From Geosiphon pyriformis (Eukaryota > Glomeromycota > Glomeromycetes > Archaeosporales > Geosiphonaceae), in NCBI GenBank assembly GCA_016748015.1, contig JAAOMT010000430.1, positions 129,698 through 193,697 of the forward strand: DNA of 64,000 nt, in the 5' to 3' direction. The notes under the pieces were generated by a model that searched no databases, was not told where the DNA came from, and worked only from the letters and a program-made list of their open reading frames with translations. Both the position numbers and the translations under genes were made by a program. The number at the start of each line of letters is the position of its first letter. Position 1 is the stretch's first letter. Shown one piece after another: positions 11,701-23,999 of the stretch.

Positions 11701-13275
11701 ATTTAATCTAACAGTCAAAATTAGTTTTAAACTAGTACTAATTTTTTTAATTATTTAATAGAAAACCAAAGTAAATATTTAGAAACATTAACTTATAAAA
11801 AAGACATTTCTGAATCTATTGAAAAAAAAAATAAAACAAAAAAAAAATTATAGACAACAAAAAAAATAAAAAAATAACTACTTATATTGCAAAAATTTTT
11901 AAATTTTCTAAAAAAAACATTAAAACCAGTTCTTAAGAGTGGTTTAACCAAGTTATTAAAGCAAAAAACACAAATAAATAAAATATAATAAGAATATTAA
12001 GAGCAATTTTCTATTTTTTTAAAAATTTTTTGGCAAATAATTCAAAAATTTGGCTGTTTCTTTTACAGAATATTCAATTTTTAAAACTGCTTTTTTTAAA
12101 CAGTTTATAAACAACAATACTTTAATTATTCTTCAAAACCACTTTTAAAACATTAAATAAAAATTATTAAAATCTATTATAACTTATATTAAAAAGTTTA
12201 ACAAATTTTTTAAAAGAATTTATTAACTTAAAACAAATACTTACTACTCTAATTTTTAAAATTTGGATTAATCTATCACTAATTTAAAAGATAAATTAAT
12301 CAGAAAAGTTTATTTATATGCTCTAACAAATTTAAATACTACTATTTAACATATTAAAAACTATAAAATAATTATGGAAAAAACAAATTGCATTAAATTT
12401 GTTAATCTTGTAATTAAAAAAACCAGTTTAATAGCTAAAAAAAAAATCAATTAACTTGTTAAGAAAGTTAAAATATACTTTGTTAACCAATAACAAAAAT
12501 ACTAATTATTACAATAATAAAACAAAAAAAATTTATTGTTTAGTAATTTGTCTTAACAATCAAACAATTATTATTATGAAATTTTCAAACACTAAAAATA
12601 CAATTGCCAAAAAATACAAAAAAATTAATAAAAACAAAATAATAAACATTATTTTTTTCAATAACAACAATTTTATAATTTATTATTATTTATTTACTAT
12701 TTTTTAAAATCTCAGTCTACTTATTATCAGTTTATTTTACAATAACTACAATAATATTATCAATTATTTTTAATTTAAAATTATTAATCACTAGCAAAAA
12801 AATTAGTTCAACTTAACCAATTTACTTTTCAAAATTGTTTTCAAATTAATAATAACAGATTTAATTTTAATAATCAATTGGTATTTTGTAATAATAATTA
12901 ACAGCTATTTAAATATTTTTACATTCAATAAGCTATTTTACAATACCAAAAAATCAAAATTTTTATCATATTGTACTTTTAAAAAGTAGAACTATAGTAT
13001 AACTACAAAATTTTTTTTTAACTACACAATAATTTTACTAACAAAAATAGCCAAAAATGCCAATATTTTAGATATATTTTTATTTGAATTTAAAGCAAAT
13101 AAATTATTATTCTTATTTAGCAATATAACAACTTCTTAAAAAAAGTTATTACAATAATATATTGTTACAAATTAGAATAACAAGTTAACAAATAAAAAGA
13201 TAGAACAAAATTATAGGATAATAGAAATAATTAAAAAAAAAATTACAATAAAAAAACAAATTAAATAAGTAAAAA
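8791..13275. other. AT-rich desert, probable decayed transposons
   Basis: Mostly A/T. Open frames of 60-100 codons here (for example near 8833-9135, 10377-10637, 11291-11521, 12456-12707) are Lys/Asn/Ile/Phe-rich with no motif and are treated as compositional. Around 10310-10345 a short stretch resembles the reverse transcriptase region of the plus-strand LINE (near 28410), which hints at an old plus-strand LINE, but this is weak. No RNA gene seen. Confidence 0.5.
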
Positions 13276-16203
13276 TTCAATATATAATAATGTATTGTTT
13301 TATTTGTCTTGTTGTTTTGGTCTGACAAATCTTTTTAATATACAAGGTCTGCAGTAATATTTGGTGATGATTGGCCATTTTTCATTGTTTCTGATATATA
13401 TGCTCATAGAAAATAACTTTTTCTCACAGTTAACACAAATTAATTTTGGGATTTGATATTATTGATTTCCTTGATTTGGAGTAAGATAGCCTACAGGTGC
13501 CAATTGTAGTTTTTCTTCTGCTTTTCTCTTGCTTTTTTCTTCTCAAGTTGGTAATAAAGGTAACTCTGCTCAGTAATTGTCAGCCCAAAAAACTTAATAG
13601 GTCTCTATTATTGGTAGTAGTATTGAGTCTTCAAATTTAATCAACAGTTTTTCTGGGCTTTGAGCTTTGAAGTATCTACACATAGCCAGAACTCATACAT
13701 GCTGTCTGTTAAAGATAATCTGTAATTCTTGCATATTCTAGTTGATGGTAACATTAACTTTGATTAACCAATTATTTTCTACAAGAGCTTAATATTGAGT
13801 GGCCTCCATAATAAGCACTTTGATGGGGATTTGAATTTCATCAATTTCAAAGAGAAAATTGTCAATTTTTTCTATCAGGATTTTAGTATTTCCATCTGTA
13901 ATTATGATTTGGGCAGTAGCTGCACAGTCTACTTGGTGATCTAGTTGATCTATGAGTTGCTTTATGATTATACTACTTGCTAATCTACTATCAAGAATTA
14001 ATTTGATGTCCATGTTTTTAACTTTAGTGTTAATATACAAAACAGTTATTAGTTTATCTTGATTAATAGTGGCTCTACTGAAAAAACTATTGTTATTTAG
14101 ATGGTCAATGTCAAAGAAAAAGATAGTGACAAGAGTAGTGTCTTCAGTAATAGTAATGAGTAGAATAGTATTATTGGTTTAATTTTGACTCAAAGAGTTG
14201 AGTATTTTTCTTATATCCTTCCTTTTTAAAGATGTAGAGCTAAAAAAACCTGGCTTTTAGTGAGACCAAGATATGAAACTTGATTTGGGTATTTGGTTGG
14301 TACTAGTTGAGATGAAGCATTATTCCAATTGAGAGGTTACAATAATTCACTGTTAATTTGCATTTAATTGTTGCTGAAGTTCTTTTATCCTTGGTTATAG
14401 TCAATTGTACGAGGTCTAAATAGATTATAGATAGAGTTTTGATACTGTGGTGCTACTTGAATTATTGACTGCAATGACTAATAGTAGTTCTGAGGCAGTT
14501 GTTAAGTATATGTAATTGGTTGTATGTATTAGGACAGTAAATACTAGAACATAGGGTATTGGAGTTCTATTGCTTGGAGATATCTTAAGTGTTGATATTG
14601 AGTTCCTCAATTTTGGTCTGCTAATTTCTGTCGGCAATCCTAAACAATATGTTCAGGTTTTTGGTAATAATAACAATTGCAAGAATCAGATCTCCAAGGT
14701 TGTTGTTGTTGCTAACATTCCTGTTGTTGGTAATATTTACTGCTGTTATTGTTTCTTTGTTGGGGTAACTGATAAGTTTTCGTGGTACTGGTTAAGAATC
14801 CCTCAATTTTTTGAGTTAATTTTTCACTTAATTGAGTTATTTTTGCATCAATGTTTATGGTTTTATTGATAGCTAAATTAACAGCTTGGATATGATTGGT
14901 TTCTTGTTTTGCTAACTTAAAATTACAAGCAAGGGTAACAGCATCTGGTAAATTTGTTGGATGTTGGAGTCTCATAGATTTTAGGAGGCTGTTCCTTAAT
15001 TTCTTGACAAATTAATTAAAAACTTGCATCTTAGTGTAATAGTCTTTTTCAATTGCCAATATTTGACAAAGAACTTGGTTGAATTGTCCAAGATAAATAG
15101 TCACTGCTTTGTGGTATTTTTGTTTTATTATACTAAATTGATTCTGTAATCTGATAAGAGTATTAGGATTGCAAAAGTATTTTAGAAAGACAAGTTTAAA
15201 AGTAGTGAAGTTGGTTGGTTTTTCTGTTAGGCTTTGATATCATAAGTTTGTAATTTCTGTTAAAAAAAAAGGTAGAGCTTGAATGGTCTTAGTATTATCC
15301 CAGTTGTTAGTAATAATATCTTAGTAAGCCATAATCTGGTGGGTAAGTGGAGTTTTACTAGTTAATGCTAAGGGATTTAGTGTTTGCATGCTAGGAGATT
15401 CTTCTGGTGCTAAGGCTGGTTGTTTTTTTTGTTCTTGAAATTGCTCAATTGTTTGATGAATGTTTTCTCTATTAATGTGGTTGTTAATTCTGTTAGAGTT
15501 TGTGCTCTCAGTGGTTTCCAAGTTGATGTATCTTCTCCTGTTTTACTAGCTGTAAGGATTAGATTTCTAAACAATGATCCGTATTTTCCTAAGAATCTGG
15601 TCTAATTGTTGTAATCTTATAGGTGTTAATTTCCAGAAGTTTGTGGTGTTCTTGCCTAAATTTTCATGGTTGGATTAAATATAATTCTACTTTCTGGTAT
15701 CTAATGATATAGTGAAGTTGTTGAAGAAAGGAATCTTGGTATCTTGTTGATTGTGGAGTGAACTTGTTTTTGTGCAGCTGCTGTGCTATCAGATTTGGAC
15801 TTGCATTTTTCAGGATTAGGCCTTGCTGATTGTTTTACTTAAAAGTAATGTTTTTCTGTATAATACTCAATGTCTTTATTGAGTATACAAAGAGTTTTGG
15901 CTATGGCTCAAGTAGTAGTATTCATTGAGTTGGCTAATAATTTTTGATGAATTTGTTCTTTAAGTTTTCCAATGTCTGTTATTTGGCCTAGAAAGCAGTT
16001 AATTTTTGCATGCAAATAGTCACAAAATTGGTTTTTTGTGATAATAGTTTCTGTGAGTATTTTTAAGTCTTTTTGAAAGTATTAAAATAATGCTTTTCTA
16101 TACAGAGTGTGATCTTTTTCTACTGTTTCAATAGTTGTCACTTTTGTAAATTTTCGAAGTGCTCTGTTTTTGTAGATTTTATAATCTTACAAAAAGCACT
16201 AAA
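13276..16203 (-). pseudogene. Ty3/gypsy element E1, 5' internal part (Gag, protease, start of Cys-rich domain), degenerate
   Basis: Read on the minus strand, this starts from a primer-binding-type stretch at about 16186-16201, next to the LTR end at 16204. Gag follows (about 16150-14600). The segment 14975-14712 (LPDAVTLACNF, KLTQKIEGFL) matches the Gag C-terminus of element A (LPEAVTLARAL, ELSKKIESYL). A retropepsin follows at 14040-13745 with LILDSRLASSII (DSG changed to DSR) and EATQY. After a tail, the beginning of the Cys-rich domain is at about 13570-13290 and aligns with E4 at 58260-57960. Many stops and frame breaks are present. Homology disappears near 13276, where the AT desert begins, so dUTPase and the rest of pol are missing or unrecognisable. 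The LTR family is the same as E4. Confidence 0.7.
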
Positions 16204-16913
16204 TGTTACAAATAAACTTAGTGAAATAGAAAAATAGTAACATTTGGTGCTCTCAATTATCAGTAATGTATGTTTCACATAATTTTATTGATTTAGTCTT
16301 GATTATCAATTTCTGAAAGTCTTATTTACTGGTTGTGAATTTATCTGTTAAGTTTTTTGGTTATAAGACATAGAGGTTTGGCTTTCATTGATTGCAACTT
16401 CTTATAAATATAAGCTATCTTCTCTGAGCTAATAAGCATAATTATTAGAGTCTGGTATTGTCTTTTCACTTTTCTGGTAAGCTACCAAAATAATATTAAT
16501 ATTCAAAACTTAGAAAGAGCTTCCTTTTTTTATTAGGCTATCATGAAGTTTATTCCCAAATAGTTGATTTTATTATGTTGTTGTTCCATAAAAAAAAAAA
16601 TAAAAAAATAAAAAAATAAAAAAAATAAAAAACAAAAAAAAACAAAAAAAAATGAATTAGTATCATTAATTGCCATAATCAAGAGCAATTAGTCCAAATT
16701 GTTAATGGTTCAAGATAATTATGCTAAGAGCATTTGTCCTGGAACAAAGATATAAACCAATAATTTATTTACATGAAGTTCACAAAGTTTGAAAACATAA
16801 ATTCATGATTCTAATTTCTTAATAATTAATTTATTTTAAAAGATGAATATAAAATAAAATAAATGATAGAAAGTGTAAGGATATTTGATTTTTGTCTAGT
16901 GATTTGTATCTTT
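16204..16913 (-). repeat. 5' LTR of E1, proximal piece (split by element B)
   Basis: On the + strand it starts TGTTACAAATAAAC and aligns along its length with the LTR at 51836 onward, mostly with transition differences. The second piece of the same LTR is 26908-27244. Together, less a 5-bp target duplication, they make about 1042 bp against 1044 bp for the intact LTR at 51836-52879. Confidence 0.8.
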
Positions 16914-17765
16914 TATTACTCATAGAATATAGGAAATATATTAGCACATAAATTAGCCAATTAGATGTAACCATAGTAAATGTAGAATTCCAGAATTTTT
17001 CTCAAAAGAATTGCAAGATTCCAGGAATTTCAGAATTTTCATATAAGGAATTGCAAGATTCCAAAATTCTAGGATTCTTTTCAAAGGAATTGCAAGATTC
17101 CAGGAATTCCAGAATTCCTGAGGTGAAGAATTGAGGAATTGAGGAATCTCAATTATGTATATATAGTGGTAGTATTAGAAGTAAAAAAGACAGACCTTTT
17201 AGTTTAGATTTAATCTAAGCAATCTTCCAATTCACAAATATCAATAAATAATTATTCTCTATCTTTAATTCACTCTCCACTATCAACACTTCATGTTGAT
17301 AGTGATCAATACTTAACCACACTGGAACAATAGCTCTTGATCATGACTATTGATGGGATACTAACTTACAATTGCTTTTACTCATTTTTTTATCTTCTTT
17401 TATTTTTTTCTATTTTCTTTTTGTTATTTCTTTGGTTTTACTAATTGATTAAGGATTAAGTGCTAAAGTACAGATGTCATAAAAACTGGTAAAAAACCTG
17501 TAAAACAAAAGTAGAACACTTATAGATTTGAGAATAGCTTATCAAGAAAATTACCAGCCATCATACTAAAAAAAAAATTTGACGGAATTGTGATTCCAAA
17601 AGGCTACTGAAAACAATACTTGAATCTTTGTCTATTATACAAAGAACTCAACAAAAATCTTCAGATACAAACAACCTTTAGATAATATTAACACCAGAAT
17701 ATTAATCAAGCACCAAGTTACAGGTTTGTTATTTGATTTGAGATCCCAAATAATCATCTGTAACA
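16914..17765 (+). repeat. 5' LTR of element B
   Basis: Begins TATTACTCATAGAATATAGG (ancestral TGTTAC likely, by comparison with 33714) and ends CTGTAACA. It matches 26096-26907. It has a TATATATAG box near 17158-17166 and an AATAAA in ATCAATAAATAATTA near 17240. Imperfect copies of GGAATTGCAAGATTCCAG repeat between 17010 and 17120. Confidence 0.85.
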
Positions 17766-17767
17766 TT

Positions 17768-17784
17768 TGGTGCTCTCTGTGAGG
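17768..17784 (+). promoter_or_regulatory. Primer-binding site of element B
   Basis: TGGTGCTCTCTGTGAGG starts two bases after the LTR terminus CA. The TGG start fits pairing with a tRNA 3' CCA end. The tRNA was not identified. E3 (minus, 32266-32282) has the near-identical TGGTGCTCTCTGTAAGG. Confidence 0.65.
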
Positions 17785-17799
17785 TATAATCTTACAAAA

Positions 17800-19580
17800 A
17801 ACCAGCACCAACTACACCCATCCAAAAGTGACAGAATCAGAATCAATAGAAGCAAACTATTTAAGATTTGCAAAATCCTTATTTTAACACTACTGTTAAT
17901 ATTTGGGATTAAACCACAATCACATATTAGCGAAATTAGCCTTCAATTTTTATGTTAATAAGAGAATTGTTTATCTGTTAGGAACACTAGTAAATACCAA
18001 GTCAGCAAGAGAAACCTTTTACAATAAATTAATTCAAAATACTAGCCTACCAACAAATCACAATTTTGCATTTATTATCACAGAAATCAATAAAGAAATT
18101 GAATATTACACCCAACAAAGATACCTAATTATATATGCCAGTAAAGGAAAAAGAAAACTGCAAACACTGACAATAACACCCCAAAGGATACAACCACCTA
18201 CTTGGAAGAAAACCAGAGTTGAGTCACCAAGCAACCCATCCTACTACTATATACTTGGAAATGTTATCAACATAACATCAGTAGGCATATTCACATCAAA
18301 TACAACATTAACATTTAGACAACTCCCATTTTAAAGTAAACAAAAAAAAGCAGAATTACTAGAAATCTATGGCAATTATTTTAAAGAATTTAAATCGTGA
18401 TCACCAACACCATCAAAATTCCAATCACCATCACCTCAACCAGATTTTGGAAACACAAGTCTTTGGGAGATAATGGAATCAGAAGAGGAGGAAGAAAAAG
18501 AAGCTGAAGATCAAGAATTTATCTACCAGAACCCAATTCCGAAAAACTCAAACATTGAAACCTCAAACTTTCAGACTTAGCAAAATCCAAATTTAGAAAA
18601 TCCAAAAGTTAAAACTCCAAATTTTCAAACTCAGCAAAATCAGAACAATTAAAATCTTGACATTAATAATTAACAATACTTAACTCCAGTAATTATTATC
18701 AACCCACCACCAATTGCTCCACAACAACAACCACTGTCATAACCCCAAATTCAATTACTACTTCAATCACCATAGCAAATAAACTTGAATCAAATGGCTT
18801 ACATTTCAATAGCAAAACTCAAAAAGTTTACCAGTAAAGAAGATGACACCCAAGTATGACTGAATAATGTGAAAAAAGCCATTACAGTCAATGAATGGGA
18901 TGATGCCAGAGCCATGCAAACCATCTTCTATTTTCTCCAGAATACCGCCAATTCATGATACCAAAGCTTGGTTAACAAATCCCAAGATTTTAATGCATTT
19001 AAGCTTGTATTCCTATAATATTTTAGTAATAATAACAGTATTAATCACCTAGTCAATACTTTTACCACCATTAAACAAAGAGAAACTGAAGCAGTCACCA
19101 CTTATTTGGGACATTTTCATAGAAACTTGTGCCAAATTTAAGCAATTCAAGCTGACTACTTTACAGTGCCACTGATTCTAAACCAGTTTATTTGTGAACT
19201 ACACAATAGCATCTTCTAACGTGTACACCTAATGTATTCAGCAGACCTTTAAGCTGCAGTTACAAACACCAGAGATTTTGAAGCAGCTAAACTTGAAGCT
19301 AACTATGCCCAAGCCATAAATTTAGTAATGAACAGATTATCTGAATTGAATTCTAAGTTGAAACAATTCAGTAATTTTATCAACCAGAAATTAGAAGGAT
19401 ACTTAACTAACAATCAAGCAGTTTATCAACCTTTATAATAACACAATAATCAAGGAAACACAAATCATTTCCAAAATCAATTGCATCTATTATCTTCCAC
19501 CAATCAACAGTGGCAACAGGAGATGTATGTTTGCCACTACTGTGGTAAACAAGGACATTTGAGAATTGACTGCAGTTAAG
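17800..19580 (+). pseudogene. gag: Gag of element B, degenerate
   Basis: Coding similarity to element A Gag runs through this region. The N-terminal part (17903-18334) has NFYVNKRIVYL and EINKEIEYYTQQRY, parallel to YYINAKINY and KIHREIEQYANK in A. The capsid-like part (about 18790-19300) has KKAITVNEWDDARAMQT, parallel to QKAIQANNWNDQRAIQT in A, and RETEAVTTYLGHF. A CCHC zinc knuckle, CHYCGKQGHLRIDC, is near 19531-19572 and would bind genomic RNA. TGA stands at conserved Trp positions, including the W of WYQSL, where A also has TGA. It is Gln/Asn-rich between the capsid and knuckle. No intact frame remains. Confidence 0.75.
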
Positions 19581-20099
19581 GATAGAAAACCAATAATCAG
19601 AAAATCAATATCAAAATCCTGATTGCTGGTTTTAAACTTTAAGTTATCAATCCAACCCAGTACCATATTAACCAAATTACCTACCTATAATGCAGCAGCC
19701 AATTTATCAACCACCAGTATATCAAGCTCTACTCTATCAACCAGCAGCACCAGTTATTTATCAACTGCAGCCACAAGTAATATATTAACAACCACCAATT
19801 CCAACACTGCCATCAAACTCAGCTCAGATAACATCTGGAAATTTCAGATCAAGAGTCATTCAAAACTGGAAATCAGCAATAGTTGTTCACCAACCAATTC
19901 CCAGTTCATCCAACCAGCCATTAGAATTATGGCAGTGGAGTTCAGAAACTGGGTATACTCAAAACCCAAGTTCCCAAAACTATTTAAGTTTCTTGGTTAT
20001 CCCAGAAAACACTTTATCCAACAACTTAGAAACAAACCAGAAATCACTTACCAGCAACATACCACTAGTTACCATCATGAAAAACGAGTTACTTACAGC

Positions 20100-20500
20100 T
20101 ATATTCCCCTTCGAAATTGAAGAACCATTAGCAACTCCATTGTTCAATGGGGCTGTACTCAAGAAAAAACCAATTACCACCATATACATTAACACCAAAG
20201 TAAATGGCCATACTATCAAACTTATCATTAATAGTGAGTCAACAGACAACATTATCACATGACAACTTATGAACCAATTAGGTTGCCAAGTTGATTATGC
20301 TGCTAGTGCCAAGATAATAATGGCTGATGGAGTGACTAAAACTTCTATTGATGAGATTAATAATTTTCTCTTTAAAGTGAATAGTATTATTACTCTAATC
20401 AAAGTTTTGGTAATAGAGACTATGCAGTATCAAGCACTAGTTGGTAATGACTGGCTAGTTAAAACAAATGCCATGCTTGACTGGAACATGTAGAAACTAC
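20100..20500 (+). pseudogene. Retropepsin-like aspartic protease of element B, active site lost
   Basis: The segment KPITTIYINTKVNGHTIKL leads to the active-site strand, where the canonical DSG reads NSE (near 20230). QLMNQLGCQVDYAA, EINNFLFKVN and YQALVGNDWL (near 20430-20455) follow, matching A step by step. Loss of the catalytic Asp plus an in-frame TGA just after it mean no activity. It sits between Gag and the Cys-rich domain. Confidence 0.75.
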
Positions 20501-20889
20501 AGCTTAGTCAGAATGGTCAACACATATGTGTACTTGCCACATGTGGACACTTCAAACCCATCACCACACCATCAGCTCCACTTATTGAATTCAAGGAAAA
20601 AAAAGAGAAACCTATCTGGAAAGCCTATTAAGTGTCTTGGGCTGACAAAGATCACAACAAGCTACTACCAATACTCTCTTGAGATAACAATAGAAAAGGA
20701 AAATAAAAAAAAGAACTTACCTAATATGCTGACCAAGCCTGGAAAACCGACAATGATTAAAACAAATTAACAACAACTTGGAAGTAAAAAGAAGACAATT
20801 ATGAGGGAAAAGGAAAAAAGAAAGAAAAAGATCTAACACCAACCACCACTTACCAATCATATACTTACACTTAACCACAATCATCTAAT

Positions 20890-21500
20890 TATCATTGACC
20901 AAAATTAAAGTGTGTCAATTGTGACAAGAAACTGTTGTCAATGGGTGCATGCTGTGGCAACAATGAGGAATACCAAATAACAACTAAGTTCTATTGCCAC
21001 CCATGCCTTATTGAATGCTTTAAAAAACCAAAATGAGTAGAAAAATGAGATAATAAGCCATATTTGGCTTGTGGAGAAACTCTTTTTAATAAAGAAATAT
21101 GGAACGACATTCCTGGAAAAGGAAGAACATATGACAAATTGTGTCAATACATGATTCTCATAAGCAACTGAATAAGAAAAAGAATGCCCATAGATGCTGC
21201 TTAGAGATGAGCAGTCAAATGCTTGAATGGTTGTTCACATAATAATAACAAAATTTGGCAAATGGCTCTTACCAAAATTGAAGAAACATTACCAGAAGAA
21301 ATAAAGACAATCAAAAATAACCTACCAAAACCCATAGAACTTGATTGGAACTCAGAACCAGTCATAAATCTTTTAGACCCAGAACAATTCTATGAACACT
21401 ACCAAGAGCTAGCACTTACAAGAGAAGAGCAGAAGCAATGCTTGAAAAAAATCAACACTCGATTATGTAACCACTGTTTGATCCCATGTAACTTTTAATA
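20890..21500 (+). pseudogene. Cysteine-rich domain of unknown function between protease and dUTPase (element B)
   Basis: It aligns with the same domain in A and E4. It starts with LKCVNCDKKLLSMGACC and then FYCHPCL, LACGETLF, WNDIPGKGRTYDKLCQY, LALTREEQKQCLKKIN and RLCNHCLIPCNF (ending 21498), followed by YCNECN. The CxxC pairs suggest zinc-ribbon or treble-clef type metal sites. I recognise no named family. Several TGA/TAA stops interrupt it at positions where A has Trp. Confidence 0.7.
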
Positions 21501-21540
21501 TTGTAATGAGTGTAACCTCATTTACAATTTACCAACATGC

Positions 21541-22254
21541 ATGATCTACATGATCCTAAAAGAAAAAGAACCAATCAGCAGCTGTACATTAGAATTGAAA
21601 TCAAATTTCAATCCTAATTCAAACTTTGACAATGATGATGATAAAAACAATGATTTCAGTTCTGCCCAATATGGCAACAAAATTAATAATGATTTAAACT
21701 CCAATACAAATTCTGAAACATATATTGCACTTCTTGAACTTTTCAAAAAGCAGAAACTCAGATGGTTCAGTGATAATAATAAAGGTATTATACCAGAACA
21801 TGTGCATGATACCAATACAGAGTTTGATCTAAGATATTCAGGAAAAAATTCCATCAAATTGGAACCTTATTCATGTACTTGCATTGATCTTAAAATAGCA
21901 CTGGAAATTTCAGCAACAACAATAGTTTATTTAGTATCTAAGAGTAACTTAGCCAAAAAAAGAATCAACATCAGAGGAGGAATAATTAACACAGGATACA
22001 TAGGAAATATTATTGCTATGCTACAAAATAACTCAGAAAAAACATATATTATAGATCCAAACAAAAAAATAGCACAGGCAATATTTCTGCCTCTAGTTAA
22101 AATAGCTCAATTAATATTAGTGAAAAACAGGGAAGAATTAGAAATTACAGCTAGAGCGATACAGAGATTCAGATCAATGGGTAGAATAGATGTACCAGTT
22201 AACATGACAGAGGAAAAAATTGTTAACAAGAAAGAAATTATTTCCACCTGTTAA
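21541..22254 (+). pseudogene. dUTPase domain of element B, catalytic residues altered
   Basis: The trimeric dUTPase motifs are recognisable in order: motif 1 NTEFDLRYS (Asp to Asn at the DAG position), motif 2 VSKSNLAKK (RSS-type loop altered), motif 3 GGIINTGYIGNIIAMLQNN (the catalytic Asp of the ID..Y motif is Asn), motif 4 IAQAIFLPL, and motif 5 decayed to RFRSMG. The family hydrolyses dUTP to dUMP and pyrophosphate and limits uracil in cDNA. A 237-codon open stretch remains, including a Glu/Asn/Asp-rich linker before motif 1, but this copy should be inactive. Confidence 0.8.
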
Positions 22255-22261
22255 TTAATTT

Positions 22262-23490
22262 CTATTTCACCATATAATTAGTACATGGTAGTCATAGAGA
22301 GAAAAGTAAGGGATCAGATTCAAATTTTTGAGGCAGAAACAACACTTTGCAAATTAAGAGAGATTGGATTAGTTAATTTACACATACCAGCCAAGAACCA
22401 CAGTCACATAAAAATTTCCATCTACAACAACACAAGAAATGTCATCAAGATACCAAAATGAACAACCATTGGATACTTAACCACTGAAATTAAAAACCAA
22501 CTGCCAGACATCATTCCAGACTTTCTACAACTTTGTAGATATGTGGATATTACATTACAAACAATATATGAACAAAATAAATGTTATTTGCTCCAACCAG
22601 AACAATTGAAACAAATAAACATGAGATACTTAGATCCATTACAATGTATACAGCTCAAAATGTTACTCAACAATTTTAATAACATTATTCAACATTAAAT
22701 CAAAACTGGAGATGCATTGCCAATTAAACAGAGAGCATACAGAGTACTACTAGCTAGCCATGAGATCATTTATCAAGAAATCAATTGGATGCTTGACAAT
22801 AGGCTAATTTAGCCATCAATGAATCCATAGTCATCACCAGTAGTATTAGTCCATAAAAAGAATAGAAAAATCTGCTTTTGTGTGGATTACTGGAAACTGA
22901 ATAGAGTAACAAAAAAAGACAGCTACCCAACTCCAAAGATCCAAGAATTTTTCGATGTTTTTGGAGAAAAAAAATGGTTTTCAATATTAAACTTAGACAA
23001 TAGTTACTGACAAGTAGCCATAAAACCAGAAGACAAAGAAAAAATAGTTTTTACAACTTAGAAAAGAAACTTTGAATTTGAAGTAATGTTATTTGGCTTG
23101 ATAAATACTCCAGCCACTTTCCAGCAACTTATAGAAATTGTTTATACTAAACTACTATGAAAATTAGTAGTCATATACTTAGATAACACCAATGTGTTCT
23201 CAAAAACATTTGATGATTATCTGCATTATTTTTAACAAGTGTTTAAAAGACTAAGAAGAGCTGGATTAAAGCTAAATGCAACCAAATGTTTCTTTGGAAA
23301 AACTGAACTCAAGTTTTTGGGACATATAGTGAGCCAAGATAGAATCAAAACAGATTCAGACAAGATTAAGATTGTCAAAAACTTTCTAGTACCAAATAAT
23401 CTTACAGAATTGAGAACATTCTTGGGATTTGCTAGATACTACTGCTGCTTTATCAAGAATTTTTCCAAAATAGCTCAACCACTACACTAA
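22262..23490 (+). pseudogene. pol: Reverse transcriptase of element B, YLDD changed to YLDN
   Basis: A pre-RT linker (to about 22720, with LLQPEQLKQINMRYLDPLQ) precedes the palm: QEINWMLDNRLI, SSPVVLVHKKNRKICFCVDY, DSYPTPKIQEFFDVFG, WFSILNLDNSY, FEFEVMLFGLINTPATFQQL, then IYLDNTNVFS with YLDN at 23176-23187. The thumb has LKLNATKCFFGKTELKFLGH and LRTFLGFARYY. The second catalytic Asp is Asn. Stops replace conserved Trp and Gln. Gypsy-type pol order is clear. Confidence 0.85.
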
Positions 23491-23985
23491 CTACAAACAA
23501 AAAACACTAAATATGAATAAACAGAAACTTAGCAAGAAGCTTTTAATACATTAAGAAAAAAACTTATTCAAGCTTTAGTACTGATCTATTCAGATCACAA
23601 CAAGCCATTTATAATTACAACTGATACATTTGGTCAAGCATTGGAAGCAGTATTATTTTAGAAAAAACTGGATAGATGAGAACATCTAGTAGCTTATGCA
23701 AGTAGAAGCTTAAGTCCAGCAGAAAAAAACTATAGAACTCCAGCACTGGAATACTTAGCTATCTATTGGGCTGTTATCAAATAGAAAGAATACTTGAGTC
23801 AAAAGTTTGATGTGTACACTGATCACAAAAAATTGACTTCAATCCAGAAGCAAAAATTTGGAAACAATTGTCATGTCAGATGGAAAATAGAACTTTCACC
23901 ATTTAATTATACAGTATATTATAAAAAAGGAAAAAAAAATGAAAATGCTGACAGATTGTTGCGAATAAAACAAATCTAAAAACAT
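23491..23985 (+). pseudogene. RNase H domain of element B
   Basis: A gypsy-type RNase H follows the RT thumb: FIITTDTFGQALEAVLF, YASRSLSPAEKNYRTPALEYLAI and FDVYTDHKKLTSIQ, ending with NENADRLLRI. It degrades RNA in the RNA:DNA hybrid during reverse transcription. Interrupted by TAG/TGA at several sites, for example where E4 reads Gln at 55400. Confidence 0.75.
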
Positions 23986-23999
23986 TTCAACCTAAAAAT

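Noticed and set aside
8786-12707. Open frames of 67-100 codons in the first AT desert
   Set aside because: Lys/Asn/Ile/Phe-rich, no motifs, on both strands; expected by composition or as decayed LINE sequence.
16204-16242. A 39-bp miniature LTR (TGTTAC...GTAACA)
   Set aside because: The 39 bases are the end of the 1.04-kb E1 LTR, as alignment with 51836-51874 shows; the inner GTAACA with TTTGGTGCTC is internal LTR sequence.
16590-16660. A-rich tract as a LINE poly(A) tail
   Set aside because: It lies within the E1 LTR, and the E4 LTR has the same A/G-rich tract at 52225-52285.
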